A DNA stretch of 64,000 bases from Ophioceras dolichostomum. Taxonomy: Eukaryota; Ascomycota; Sordariomycetes; Magnaporthales; Ophioceraceae. A program made the position numbers and the translations under genes. The notes under the pieces are model-generated. The model worked only from the letters and a program-made list of their open reading frames with translations. It did no database searches and was not told where the DNA came from. Every line of letters begins with the position of its first letter. Within the stretch, counting starts at the first letter, position 1. Below, in pieces: positions 32,516-45,645 of the stretch. The DNA lies in NCBI GenBank assembly GCA_003049485.1, contig PYST01000208.1, positions 1 through 64,000 of the forward strand, written 5' to 3'.

Positions 32516-35500
32516 CGTGATGACTGTTGGACGGACGGCCGGATGGAAGATGGAATCGTCCGGCATTGGCATCTGCATTGGCATTGAATGAGCATTTATC
32601 GGCATTTTGGATACGGCGTTTCGGCTGGCGGGTTTGGGTGTACTACTAGTTGTTCGGATCGCTACTCATGGGTGTCATAATCAACATTTCTCGTCTCTTC
32701 TCTTTGACCTACCTAGATTCTCGAGGGTCTGCCGCAGCGCCAGAGCTGCCAAAGTTTGCGTAGGGCTCGACTCGCACCCTGCGCGTCCCAAAAGTTGATG
32801 CCTTAGTGACGCCTCAGTGATGCCTTGGCTGACTTGCCTCAAGACTGTTCGGTTCATCAAAACCTTCCGCCCTTCCTCGCCTCACGTACTCGGTGCTCAA
32901 TATGCCGACTTGGTTTCTTGAGAGCCCGACCGGCTGCCTCAGGAGAGGAGGAGAAATTCTACTCCGGGCAAGGCTACGCTTCGCTGATGGCTGAGCAAAC
33001 AAGTTTTTTTCTTCGCTCTCGTCCTACCACGCATATGCAGGCTGCTGACCGCGTCATCCCAAAAAGGATATCCTTGATCTGCCGCTTGCGTGTTTGCTTC
33101 AAGCCGACGTGACGAATTGTGCAGGATGGGTTGAGTCGGCGTCTGTTTGGCTCGAGCTGGGTTTGGGTTTTGTGTTTGGAAGGGGGGTACGGAATATGGA
33201 GTAGTCCATCTCATCTTATTGGGAGATGAAGGAGGGGTGACGAAAGGCAGGCAGGAAGGGGCAGGGCAGCTGCCTAAAGATGAGGCTGAACACCAGACAG
33301 AACAGGGAAGAGACAGAGAGAGGTATCTCGGGATACGGTTATGGACTCCGAGCGGGGTGTGAATGGATTGGGTTTGAGCCCGGATGATTGGACGTTGTGT
33401 CACCATTCTAGGTACTTGGCCATTGGTCTCTGTATGTCGTGCCTGCGGCAGTACTGCAGGAATGTGCAGCTTTTCACACGGACGGGACAAGAGTCACCGG
33501 CGACGGAGGCTGGGGATAGATTTTTACACTGATATATCGCAAGACTCCACGGAGAGCCTGCCTGCAGCGTTAGTGTGTGCCGACGGGAGGGACCTGAGCC
33601 CCGAAAGGCGGGGAAAGAAGTCCAACCATTGACAGTTTAGAACGCGATGTCAAAGTAGCCTTGTGCGAATTGATGATTTCGCGTTGAGAGTCCTGACCGC
33701 AGATACCTCAATGAGTGCTGCCTCTTGCTTGGTAGGAGGCTGTTTTCCGAGACTTCTTCACGAGCGTCCGTGTTGTTGAGAGACGCGGAGGGCTGGTGGA
33801 TCAAATTGATAGGCTCACTCCCTTGCTGGGTGGAATGTCAGTCAGATCGACTAACAGCGGAACCCCTGTTAGCTGGTCTTAACTCAATGCCTCCAGCTGC
33901 AAAGAACTCCGCTTTCAGGCTTCTTCTTTGGCATTCCATAGGCGACCTGCAAAAGCTGTTTGACCCCACCAGGGGCGACGTGGTTTTCCCTCAATGACCG
34001 TCGATGATGAGCGTGGAGACATGTTGTCTGGCTGGTATGTAACAGCAAAGACGGAATGGCATGTTGGTTTGGCCAATTGCTCTAGAATCTGCAAGGCAAT
34101 GAATGGCGTGGTTGATGTCCTCATCATCACTGAAAGCCCTTCATTTAGAGTAAATTGACGACTGGACGTGAGCCACGGTAGTGCTACCAACAGGGCCTTT
34201 CCAGGCTCTGGGTAGCGAGATTGTTTCGGCCATATCGAAGTTCATGCGCTTTTGCTCTCACCGCAATTGTTTTTCTCTTTTGCCCGAGGACCGGGATTGG
34301 TTCTAGGACGGCCCGCCTGGCTGGGATTGTTGCCAACGATGGCGGCGGCTGTGAGAGGGCCACACTAGCGCTTCCCTCCCTTCTTCATTCCTTCCTCCCT
34401 TGCTCCCTCCATCAGTTTCTTTGTGCAGAGCGGCAACTCCGCGAGCCCATCATTCGATGTCTCCATACAGCCTGGAGGAAAGATGCCCGCTTCAGAGTCT
34501 GTGCTGATGGTCAATTCCAGTTAAGAGGTTGTCAAGGACTGGCCGGCGTCGTCCCTTGATGTATGCTGCACAGGAAGCAGCAGAGTGTTAGTGCCCAACT
34601 GTGGGGTCAGTTCTAGCTCTCTCCATAGGGGGGTCCACAATCGGGTCCTTGGAGTCTGAACGGATGTGGAGCCAGGCTTTGTGAACCTCTGCCCCTCCAA
34701 AAAAGCACCAGTCGGAACGGAAACGAGAGATCAAAAAAGGAGGGTTGATAAGCCGCCGTCGCCGATAAGACTTAGAAAAGAATGCGAGAGACAGTGAGAG
34801 ACACCAGGAGAAGCATGATGGCAGAGGATGATGCCATGTCTCGGATTGATCCTGTTCACGAGACACACGATATTGATCACGCTAACACTTGCGGAAGCTA
34901 AGACGGGGCCAGAGGCTGCCAGAGGCTGCCAGAGGATGCCCTAAAGGGTTGCCAAATTGCCACTACATCCGATAGGCAAAGGTGGTTATGTCGAGGGGAG
35001 GCGGTCAGGTGGTGCTCGAATAGATCAATGCCCTCCTTTCTGAGCCCTCCAGGAGCCCTCTAAAGTGACATGTGTGGGGGCAACCTGAGACGCGGAGTGG
35101 GCGGTGGATGTGTGGATGATTGAGTATGGAGTCAGTAGTAGGTGGGTGATGCAGCAGGAAGCCACCGAGGACGGATCGATCGCCGTTCAGTCCTTCAAGT
35201 GACGCTTATTTCCCGTCCTCAGGATTTTGGGGCCATCACCTTTTGCTTTGGCATCTGGCAGACGTGTAGGCTAATGCCGTGAGACTTGAGGTGGCATCAA
35301 CTTTCGCACCATGATGACGAAGGGGGGGGGGAGTATTTCGAAGAGATAGATCAATCAAACTAGGCAGACACGTGGTTACGCGGCCGTGGACTCATTCATC
35401 CAGGACCACCTCCTGTCCTCAACAAATGCCCATGACAACATCTGCAGGCATCCAGCATTTTGATCGATTGACACTATAACATGTTCGACGATTGGGAATT

Positions 35501-38500
35501 GCCTCGAGTCAATTGCAAGGGCCACGTCTCGAATTCTCGAATGAATGGGATCCACGGAAGCAGGCAATCCTACCTGCCTGCATTGGGTGCATTGGTGGCA
35601 TTTGATGCTTGCATCACATCGGATACCATGCGCCAATGATCCGTCAAGTCCGCACATCCGTTTGCTCGCCTGGAGCGTGGGTTTCTGCGAGCCCTGTTGT
35701 ATTCCATGCTCACTGCGGGATAGCCTGCCAGCCTGCCTCACTTTGGTATGTGCCCACTGACAGATCATCGGTCTGCTCGCACACAGGCGATTCATAGGCC
35801 GAACCTCTCTAGGACGATTGACTGTGGTTTCGATTCGAGCCTGCAGGAGAGATCTCAATGTGGAACAAGAGGACGTGGAGATCACAGCAGCAGACCCTAC
35901 CTACTACTCCGCCTACCCCCCAGAGAAGAATCGTGACATTGTGAGCGTCAGAGAGTCAATGGCTGCTGTTGAAGGTGTGTAAGAGTGGTCATCAAAGGGC
36001 GCCCTTACACTGAATCTTCAGAATTGCACCGATTCCGACGCTCCGTCTCCCTTAACTCCGTGATTTCCGAACTGTAGATGGGCAGCATTGAGCTCCTTCC
36101 GAAAACCGAACGAACCGGTGGATCAAGGAGAGAGAGGTCATCTCGAGGCGAGGTGTAAGACAACCAACGACGCCGTCGTCCGCCTGTCCGGGCGGTCGGC
36201 GATAACGATAGCGAGCACAGTGAAGCATGCAGCAATTGTACACCAGAAACTGGAAGTAGCGGTACCTTTCCTCCACTCCAGGAGTACTTCAACCTTTATC
36301 GATAGAAAAGCAGGAGGCTAGACCAAACAAGGGCGGTAAGTGTTTCGATTTGAAGCGGCGACACGCGATTGCGGTCATCTGATTTGTCCGACCAAAGACC
36401 GGCTTCCCCAGTTTCCCACACGTTCCGCTCCAGTCCCCTATGACTCACACCCGATTCTGCGCTCTACCTGCCACCACAGCACTTTGCGCTCGACCAAGCG
36501 AAAATAACAGGTAGCATGTCTCGTCACCGTTCAGTCAATGCTAACCTAACCGTATTGAACTGTGGTGCATGCTGGGCGTGTCGAGCCGCAAGCTGCACGC
36601 CGCTTGTTGCGAAACGGTGGACGAGCGAGGAAGGAATGCGCGAGCTCCTGCCGTTGTGTTGCTGCAAGGAGCCAAGGAAGCTTCGGCGATTGGCCAATTG
36701 CCCCAACTCCTTCCTCCGTCCGCCCCGTTCGTTCGTTCATTGGTCGCCTGTGACATTTGCTCCGTTTTCTCATCCACGCCTGCCGCCACTCTTCCCGTGC
36801 ACTCCGCGAGACGATGCGTAACCGCTTGCCCCCCCCTTGACCAGTTTACTCGACGCTGCTGTCATTGATTCCAATGCCAAGACCAGGGCTCCCGTCACGC
36901 TGTCGTGGAATTGAGGGCAGTGCTCAGTGGAAGACACCTCGACCGAGCACAGTACGCTCCCAAGACTCAATTTGGGTTTTGGGTTTGGAGTTGCAGTGGA
37001 TTCGATCATCGGTCCTGCTTGCCAGCACCCAACCGGTTTTCTAGGTAGGAAATCATGTGTTCAATGGTGCAGAGGCAGGTAGGTTAAGGGAATGCCTGGT
37101 CCTGAGTTGAACCGACGGAGGGGCACAGAATCGACTCTAAATCCTTTAGGCTTCGTTCCGTTCCCGGTTGGGTCATTCTGGGGGTTGGTCCCCCCGCGAA
37201 CCGGCCACCAACTCTTCTGCGAGCTCTACACGGTACTGAGAGATGATCAATTCCAGTGATATGATAATAAAGCCCACTCTTGCGAAAGGTGAGTGCTCAT
37301 CGCTCACCCACCAATTTGACCCCTCCAACCCATCTCCCTCCCATCTTGCCTCTTGCTAGGAATTTGGAAAAGCAATCGCATTTCGCCCCATTGCATTGCA
37401 TGTGAAAAAGAAGAAAATGTGCAAGAAGAAGAGAAGAGAGGGGAACAAGTATCCCGCGCAACACAGCCTGCACGCCTTGGAAAGGTTTCCCCATTCTCCC
37501 TCGAGACCTTCCCTTCCTGTCCTAATCTTGCACGCCGATATTCCACTTCTTTAGTGAGAAAGAACGACATCGAGTGGGGGGCCGACCAAACGTCTCCTCT
37601 CTTTCATCCCAGGGAAGGCCCTATTTGGCCGGTTCGAGGTCCAGGAGGGCCACGGTGAACATCTATGGTGACTTTGGATTTTGGATTAGAAATGTCCATG
37701 ATCAATGGAATGCGTTGGCTGAGAAGGGCGGGACTGACATTCCCCGCTGAAGAACAGTGAGGAAGCCATGGACCCCTGGCAGACTCTCAACTGAGCAGAG
37801 GTACCGGACCCAGGTAGAGGTACCCGTCGGAGGTAGGCCGAATACCTCCCCCAACATTGCCTCATCCACCATTGATCCCTCCACCCCAGAAGCGCTGCAA
37901 ACACCACCACCTAACCCGGACACTCCTGTGCGCGTGCCTGGCAAGCGGGCAATGGAACCCCAGATTGGGCCATTCCCCTCCGGCCACATCTGTGGTGGCC
38001 GCAGACTACCAGACAGCTGAGCTGGGCAGGGTGGAAAATGGAATAAAGCTAGCTAACCGCAAGACGCGCCCGCAGGCTCCGAATGTCGATCTTGCGTCAA
38101 TTGACAGGCATTGGAGCGCAGCCCACAGCAGAAACTTGTCAACCACTTCAGAGAAATCTGGAGTGAAAGCATTCTCGCCTTCTTTTGTGTCCTTTCTCCA
38201 AGCCTTCTATTCTCGCATCGAGAGGATTGGAAGTGGCCTCCCACAGTTAGTGAGGAGCAGGGGTAGTGAGACCGGATTGGGCGGGATGACTGACTGATTA
38301 GTAGGCTGGATGAGTACATCCAACAACAGCTACGGGTACATGCCACAGGAGACAAGGAACATGGAGAAGGGGGTGTGAGTGGATCAGACGCCTGCCGGTT
38401 GTGACTCTTCCAGGTCCCCACACGCCTCCTCCCAACACACCCACCCCGCCTCCACGCCCCCCTCCTCGTCGTCGCCCTGCAGCCTGCTGCTTGCTTTGGT

Positions 38501-39084
38501 CCTGCTGCCACAGCCGTCCGCATCTGGGGTGTGACTTGCTGGTGTGGGTGCGAGGTGCGTGTCCGGTGCGCGCTGTCTTGCGCTGTCTTGCTCGATATGG
38601 GAAAGAGGGTGGGAAGGCGGCCAGCACGCCAGCAGCACCTGGTCAGTCTGCCCTCCGATGCCTTTCCCTTGCCCAGCGCACGCAAGCAAGCAAACAACGC
38701 AAGCGCGTTGTCCACAGATGTCCCTCCCCAAGTCTGGCGGCCACTAGAGCCCGTAGATCAAGCCATTGAGTCCCAATGTCAAACGAGGGGCCTCGGAAGA
38801 GGCGTGTGAAAAGCAAGACCCCAACAGTTGGCAAAACAGAGTCAACAAAAGAAAGCATCACCTCAGGCATGAGGCTTGGAACAGGGATTGTGCGGAAAAG
38901 AAGCACATGCCTGTTACGTGCTGTGCAAGCAAGGCCCGGACTGAACGCCCAAGTATAGGTACCTTCCTCCTCCCTTACATTTCCAAGCTAGTTGCTGGAT
39001 GTGAACGGGGCACGTTTCCTGCTCTTGTTCTGCCGTTTCTCGTTGGGCTCGCACACTTTCACGCGTGCTTTCACGCTTCCTTGG

Positions 39085-39335
39085 GTGATAGGTAGGTACC
39101 AACGTAGAGGTAGGTTGGTACCTCCGGTAGGCTGGTTAGATAGGCTGCCTGCTAAACGTTACGTAGGACCAGCATCAGCCAGTCATAGTCACCGTCGTCC
39201 GCTCTTCGCATCATCCACGCCCACTGCCCACGCGGACTGCCCACGCGGACTGCCCACGCCGACTGCCCACGCCCACCTCAATGAGGTACCCAATAAGGTA
39301 CTCGATGAGGTACCGAACTAACGTAGAGGTACCTA
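39085..39335. repeat. Cluster of GGTACC/ACGTAGAGGTA direct and inverted words
   Basis: GATAGGTAGGTACCAACG, AACGTAGAGGTA (twice), GAGGTACC (three times) and related words crowd into 250 bases on both sides of the 13-nt tandem repeat. The words are the dispersed palindromic motif seen elsewhere in the window. Confidence 0.6.
39223..39274 (+). repeat. Four tandem copies of a 13-nt unit
   Basis: Unit ACTGCCCACGCGG at 39223, 39236, 39249 and 39262; the last two copies have one or two changes near their 3' ends. Non-coding. Confidence 0.9.
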
Positions 39336-39419
39336 ACTCCATATTCTATTGCTTTAATCAATCATCACCTCTGTCCACCACTGAACTGTCCTGCGTCTTG
39401 TTTCCTGAAAGGCAAGCAA

Positions 39420-39580
39420 CCACATACCCCCCTCCCTCCTTTCCCTCCTCATCTCTCTCCTCCTGCCTCTCTCCGTTTCTCTTCGTTTCTCTTTCTCTCT
39501 TTTCTCCTTCTCCTCCCTCCTCCTTTCATTTTCTTCCATTGTTTTCTGCCTTCGCTCCTTTCTCGTGCGCTATCGTCTTT
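39420..39580 (+). promoter_or_regulatory. Long C/T-rich tract upstream of the SWIRM gene
   Basis: About 160 bases are almost entirely pyrimidine on the plus strand (CCCTCC, TCTCTC, TTCTCC words). CT-rich blocks near transcription starts are common in strongly expressed fungal genes; function here is inferred. Confidence 0.45.
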
Positions 39581-40320
39581 TCTCTTCTCGAAAAAAATCC
39601 AATTGCGTGGCCCCCGCGCCTCTCAGTTTTGCCACCACGAGATTCCACGCCATTCTGAGCTGTACCCAATTGTTACGCTTTCGACTTCCCGCCCGGCTTA
39701 CAAAAGCGGACAATGACAAGGCGGCGGCCGCGACGCCCATCATCCATCATCAGACACAGACAGGGTCAAAAACAACAACTTCTCTTCTTCCCTACCCGCC
39801 CGCCCTTCTTCCTTCTTCCTTCCTTTCCCACCTTCTCAGACTCGTTCGGTTGCCAATTCCACGCACGCTGTCAAATTGCGCGCGATTGAACGTCAAAGAC
39901 AAACGCCCCTGGCTTCTTGCTGGTCGGCGCATTGCGATTGCCTGCTTGCTATCGATATAGCGATTCCAGGGTCAATTCGAACCCACTGTAGTTCGCCCCC
40001 TTAAAGACGGACCTACGAAGCCACAACTAGGGGTCTGCTCGTCTGCTCCCGCATCCCGCAATCACAAAACGGGATTGAGCAGAGAGAGAGTTCAAGCGCC
40101 AAACATTGGAACCTTTTTAACCGCTATCTCCATTTAACTCCTCGCACCATCTGCGAAAACACCATCTGCACTCAATTATTCCCTGCGATCTGCGGTGCGT
40201 CACGCCTCGCCGGCCTCGGCGACCGCACCCAGCCGGACACTGCTGCCTGCCTCCGATTGCCTTCGCCAGCAATCATATAAGTCGCCTCCACCCCCAACCC
40301 AATCCACCCACGCACTCACA

Positions 40321-41664
40321 ATGGCGTTCAACAACAACGACAACGACAGCAAGACCCCTCCTCCGCCGACAACAGTGCAGCCACAGGTTTCGTTCGACCG
40401 TTTTGCTGGCAGTATGCGCCAACACCTACCAAACGAGGGATCGTTCCCCGAGGCTGCTAAGAAGCCATTGAACATCAGCAGCCTGATGTCGCCTCCAGAG
40501 CTGCCCCCCTTCGAGACGTTTGCCCAGAGTGCTCTATCCTCCACGCCCGGATTGGTTGGTACAGCACGCCGCGTCTCGCTGGACCATCCCTTCGTTTCGC
40601 ACCCTCTGTCGCCTCCCATCTCGCCGTTCGCCAAGGCCCCCAGCTGCATCGACCCTGTCCCAACCACGCGGAGTGGCTTCCAGGACCCGATCCTGTATCC
40701 CACAAGCGACATCTCGCCCACCCCTTCGCAGCAGCCGCTCTTCAAGGCTGCCGAGACTGGTGGAGATGACGTGGAGGGCCAGCTCGTGGGCGACCTCGAA
40801 TCGCAGAGGGTTGTCGACGAGCATCTCGCGGCGCGCCCAGCTTCCGTCTTCCTCCCAACCGAGCCACCTCGGCGGGAGGAGTACGAGCTCGCTCTCTACT
40901 TCAAGGCCTGCGTCATGAAGTCCTACTCGGCGAACCCGCGCTCCTGGTTACGCAAGGAGCGTGCCATCCTCGAGGCTGATCGTCGGGCGAACGCTAGGCC
41001 AGCTGCAGTGGCTGCTTCGTCGCAGCCATCGTCCTCGCCCCTGCTCTCGTCCTCCTCGAGGCCGAAGTATCCCGCCATTCTTCCGGCCAAGGAGAAGCGC
41101 CCGTCCGCCTCGCGCGTGACGAAGCCTGGAAGGCAAATTATGCCCTCGGCCAAGGCCGCCGCAAGCCGTCCGAGGCCACGGCTGTCGAATACGGACCTCC
41201 CGTCCCGCGCAGCCCCTCGCCGTGAGTCAGCCGGCCGGAAGAAAACCAGCCCCACGCCAGATCCCCAGACGCCACCGCGGGCTGTCCCAGCGCGCGACGA
41301 CAAGAAGTTCGAGGAGCTTCCGGACTACTGCCCGAAGCTGTCCACGATCCCGGACAAGCCCGGCTGCCTCAAGGCCGAGTGGAAGGGGGTGCCCCTGGAC
41401 CTGAGCCTGGACCTGTACAGGCACTTGCTGCACCCGGAGGAGCTCATCCTCGCGTCTGGCCTGCGGCTCGACTGCGCCATGTACCTCACGGCCAAGCGGC
41501 GCATCTTCATAAAGCGGATCGAGTGCGCGCATAAGGGCAAGGAGTTCCGTAAGACTGACGCCCAGCAGGCGTGCAAGATCGACGTGAACAAGGCATCGAA
41601 GCTATGGGCCTCGTTCGACAAGATCGGGTGGCTCGACATGAAATACATCAAAGATTTTATGTAA
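40321..41664 (+). CDS. SWIRM-domain chromatin protein (fungal Fun19/Laf type)
   Basis: Single exon, 447 residues. The ATG at 40321 is the first Met; the upstream open frame has no Met. The first three quarters are disordered, Pro/Ser-rich, with SP/TP sites (LSPPISPFAK, ISPTPSQQ) and a short conserved helix EEYELALYFKACVMKSYSANP. The C-terminal 110 residues are a SWIRM domain: YCPKLSTIPDKPGCLKAEWKG, HLLHPEELILASGLRLDCAMYL, AKRRIFIKRIE and KTDAQQACKIDVNKASKLW, with the helix-turn-helix end conserved. Small fungal SWIRM proteins of this layout (S. pombe Laf1/Laf2, yeast Fun19) associate with Rpd3L-type deacetylase complexes, so a nuclear role is likely. Confidence 0.87.
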   Translation: MAFNNNDNDSKTPPPPTTVQPQVSFDRFAGSMRQHLPNEGSFPEAAKKPLNISSLMSPPELPPFETFAQSALSSTPGLVGTARRVSLDHPFVSHPLSPPISPFAKAPSCIDPVPTTRSGFQDPILYPTSDISPTPSQQPLFKAAETGGDDVEGQLVGDLESQRVVDEHLAARPASVFLPTEPPRREEYELALYFKACVMKSYSANPRSWLRKERAILEADRRANARPAAVAASSQPSSSPLLSSSSRPKYPAILPAKEKRPSASRVTKPGRQIMPSAKAAASRPRPRLSNTDLPSRAAPRRESAGRKKTSPTPDPQTPPRAVPARDDKKFEELPDYCPKLSTIPDKPGCLKAEWKGVPLDLSLDLYRHLLHPEELILASGLRLDCAMYLTAKRRIFIKRIECAHKGKEFRKTDAQQACKIDVNKASKLWASFDKIGWLDMKYIKDFM

Positions 41665-44600
41665 AGAGAGCGGGGACGAGACTGGTGAAGAAGGATGAAA
41701 TGACGGCGCTGGACTTTCATCTTTAGATTGTCACTTCGCCTCTTGGTCTGCCTACCTGCCTCTATTGTGTCGATTTCTTGTCTGCCTCACACCGCCCTCG
41801 CCTCTCTTGTCTATTTTCCGCCCGCTACTTTGTCACGTTGTTTCTCTTTTGTCCTCCTTTTCTTTACAGCTCTTCTTGGTTTTAATCTGGTTGGTTTGCA
41901 TGGATTGGTTGGTTACTTGGTCAACATCATCACCACTGGTTCACTGGTTGACTGGTTGTTTTCGGCTTGTCTTCTGCCACGGCAGACACGCCAAGGTCTC
42001 CGGCGTTTTGGCTTGGTCCTTTTCTCGGTTTCTGTTTCAACAATACCCGCCCCCGACATGCCCTCAGATTGGTGGCACAACCATTTTATTTCTTTTGTTT
42101 TTTCCCTTCTTATCTGGACATTTCTCCCCTTTCCACTACCACAACACCGAGTTCACTTACACGAGCGCTCGCACATACACATGCAAACGCACATCGCGCA
42201 AATTGTCACACCGGAACAGCATACCAGGCCTCGTTTTATTTCGGCTTCTACTACGGACGGTACTACCGAGATGCATTACGGTTTTCATAGCTATCAATTC
42301 TCAACCAATTCGCAAATGATACCCGGAGTTCGCGCAAGATTCGATTTCGCATATCGACATCGATCATCGACATTCATCATCATCACCCCTTGCCCACAAC
42401 CACACAACCCTCCCGACACCCGAACCGAACCCCCCTTTTGCTTACGTGCACACTCCACTCCACTTCCACAATCTCCCATTCTATTTTTTTTGGTTTGTCT
42501 GTCTTCATGTTTTGGGACTACCTACGGCCATGATTGCCGAATTTGTACGGGTTTCTTGTTTCTGGGGAGTTGACGGGAAGGAATGTTTCCCGCCTCCCTA
42601 CTGGTTACAACTTGCATGGTCACCGGCGTTATTGTTAACGAGTGCTATGGAGAGGCTTTTTCTCAAGATTGAGTTTATGGAATCATACCCCTTTGAAGAG
42701 TGTGAGGACGAACGAAGGACGGTGGACGGAGAAGGACGATGATCGGATGAGTGGATGGAAATTGTGAACCTCGGACGGATATATCGAGACGACACTACAA
42801 CTGTTGTGGTATTTTGTTCCCTTTGTTCTGATGCGACTCCCTTCTTTTGTTTTGTTCGGACTTCTCTATCCTTGCCCCTCTCATGCCTTTCTGTTTGTCT
42901 CGCACTTCTTATCTCAAGCTATCTTCCATTGATGCGTCGCCTCCTGGAGATGATCGTGGTAGGTTATCTGAGAAGGGAAGGAGATGGAAAGACTGGCTGC
43001 GTGGGAAGGGAAGAAAGAGGAAGAATATGTCGAGACAGAGAGCAGCTTGCCTATGAAGGGTGGCCTTCTTTTCTCTCGCACAACCCAGACAACAACCCAT
43101 CATGGACAGAACCATACCTATATACAATACCCCCTTGCTTTTTTTTTTTGGTCGCCAGATGGCTATACTTCGCTTCTTGGGTCGTCGCGCGTCGGACTGT
43201 CTTGTCTGTTTCACTCTTGAGCAAATGGGCCCATCTCTGTACGGGGCGAGGGGCGAGGGGCTGGCGGCAGCGTCTGGAGTTTACTCTCGCTATTGCTCTA
43301 CGCCGCCCGCCTGGTTACCTCACATCATGTATCTCTACGGACAGACTGGACGGATCAAGCGCGACGATGATGGACAGCGGCTACACGCCGCGTTGTCCAT
43401 ATTTTACACAATTGAACCTTTTTAAGACCAATTCCTGCTATTTATTGCTGTTCCTATGTGCCCATCGTAGAATCATCTCACCGAACCGCATTGGGGGAAA
43501 GATCGTCGAAGCTGTTTGCTCTCCGCCTACCGAACCAAGAATTTACCTTTCACCTCCTGCAGCCCCGCTGTCCCGATTGACTTTCGTATCGTCCTAGGTT
43601 GTCATGAATGTAAACGATTAAGTTACAGATGACTGCGTTTTCTCTTCACATGTCTCCGAGAGTTTGCCAATCCTACTCCCAAACCTTGTCCCTTCCTCCT
43701 TGCCCACCATCACGACATCTATCGGTCAGCCCTATGTTATCGCAACGTCTCTTTCCACTCCCGCTCGTGTGCCGGTGCCGAGGAGTGGGTGCTACAGTTA
43801 GGTGGGATCCATCGCCGATTAGCGATAAGCCTTCACGCTATCCAGAGGGAACCAAAACCAGCCAAACCAACCAGAACCACAGAGGACGGCAAACTGGACA
43901 GGGGCAGGGGCCAGGGGCCATGCGAAGGCGGGATCAGCGACATGAACGATCGATGATCCGCCGCAGGGGTGAAAACTCAATTAAGCCCGTCCGCCGTGCA
44001 GCGGCAACGGGGAACCGGATAGATGGATGGATGGACGGCCTGCAGCTAGCTAACTGCTTTGCATTAAGCCGGGAGTGTATTCGTAACGACGACTTGAGCT
44101 TGATTTGGCATCGCTTTCTCTTTGCTTGCTTGGTGATACCCTGTCGCCGTCGTCGATGCTCGTCGATGCTGCTGCAATGATGTCATTGGCGCTGAGGACG
44201 AAGAAGAATGCGAAATGGCATAAGCTCAAAGTTCAGTAGATCGATTCGTCGATGTCATTATCATCATCGTATTTTTCAATTGCGTTTCTTTTCTCGCGAG
44301 ATTGGACCTTCTAGCTTTCTTTTACCGCAAGGGTGAAACTGCGATTGGCTTTTTCTTTTCCGGCGGGAATTTGACGTCCATGATTTCTATCCGAAACCCG
44401 TGTTGCTTTGTGCTTTGCTTTCTGCTTTGCTTTCTTCCTTTGCTTTACTCCCTTCGTCTCTCTCATTTTCTTCCTTTTGCATTCTCTCTCGCGTGCATTG
44501 TTTTCTGGTAGACAGTCGCGAAACCGCTCCCTCGCAGGATCTAGAACCGGCCGCTGACCTGCTGCTCGGTTGAGGAAACACTGCAGGGAAACTCGGGGGA

Positions 44601-45645
44601 CAAAAGGGAAAAACGACGTGAATGTACTGGCGCTGTCTATCCTTCCGACGGGAGGTCCTTCGTGCTTTTCAGGAACATGCATCACCTTGTTTTACGGCAA
44701 CCAGCCTACGGAGCTCAGCGGAAGGAGAAAGAACTAAGCTTAAATGTGCTGCATTAGATAAAACCATCATACATCCCTCCACAACGGGGCCGATTCCCGT
44801 GCGCCGGGAAGAGTGGGCTGCTTGTCGGGTTTCGCAACCGTCCTGGCTTCAATCCAAGTTCCTAGCTTGAGACCACAAACAGCATACAGACACATACGCC
44901 CGTCTTTGCGAGACTACCGATGCAGTTCTCGCTCGCTTCCATCTGTTCATCCGTCCGATCGTACGTCTGTCTGCGGCTGTCACATGTGCCCTAGCCTGCT
45001 GCTTTGATACTTAGGTACCTATGCACGTATTGTATAGTACTCATAGACTGGACGAATATCTTCCTCGCTTCCTTCAAGTTCACGTGTATGTATGTGTTGT
45101 ACATAGGAAGATAGATTATCTCCGTCGACTCGTACAACAAGTGCTTGCCTTGGGTGATCTGCATCCCCAGGGATCGGGGATCCCGTCATCCGACGGCAGT
45201 CTTGCCGACATCGGGGGAACCGTACGAAACAGGTAAAGTGTTCGGGGGTGAAGGCATGATCGCAAGCCAAGCGCTCGGCGAGCCTGCTTGCCTGCTTGCC
45301 TGCTGCAGGAAATGCGCCGGGCGGGCACGAGACATCAACGTTCGGGAGCCACTCCGTGCCCCCATTGTCCCGGCCTGTCGGAGACGGCGGTACAGGCCCT
45401 GGGCGGTCGCCCTGCCGCAAGAAGAGCAGAAAAAACCAAGGCCAACCGACCAACCAGGCAGGCAGGCAGCATAGTCGGCCTGTAGGCCGCGTCGCGTAGG
45501 GGGAGAGGCCAGCGCCGCGTACTCGGGTCGTCCTCGTATCCTCATCATCCGTGTAGCTCGTCGATAAGTGAGATAGCCAGCCAGCACAGCCAGCACAGCG
45601 TAGATGTCATCTTTTCCCCTCCACGAGGGGATGCCGTCCCTGAAC
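41665..45645. other. 4 kb convergent intergenic region, pyrimidine-rich at left
   Basis: 41720-43600 is T/C-rich and carries long but featureless open frames (41728-42573, 42755-43597) that begin on non-ATG codons and read as Phe/Leu/Ser-rich; most likely 3' UTR or non-coding. 43600-45645 has no coding signal. A TTAGGTACCT motif lies at 45011-45020. Confidence 0.45.

Larger units (their letters stand above)
32516..40320. other. 7.8 kb gene-free region
   Basis: No ORF here shows domains, consistent GC3 or splice-linked continuation; the longest (minus 35376-35885, minus 38053-38715) are compositionally random. Features seen: three copies of an AGAGGCTGCC-like unit near 34912-34940, a G run near 35325, a four-copy 13-nt repeat at 39223-39274, a cluster of GGTACC words at 39085-39335, and a strong C/T-rich tract from about 39420 to 39580. 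The last 700 bases are probably promoter and leader of the SWIRM gene. Confidence 0.5.

Noticed and set aside
39960..39995. AATTCGAACCC, resembling a tRNA T-loop
   Set aside because: The flanking bases do not form a T-stem and no cloverleaf fits upstream.
41728..43597. Two long ORFs that could be membrane proteins because of Phe/Leu content
   Set aside because: The hydrophobicity comes from a T/C-rich strand; starts are non-ATG, and positively charged loops and splice signals are absent.
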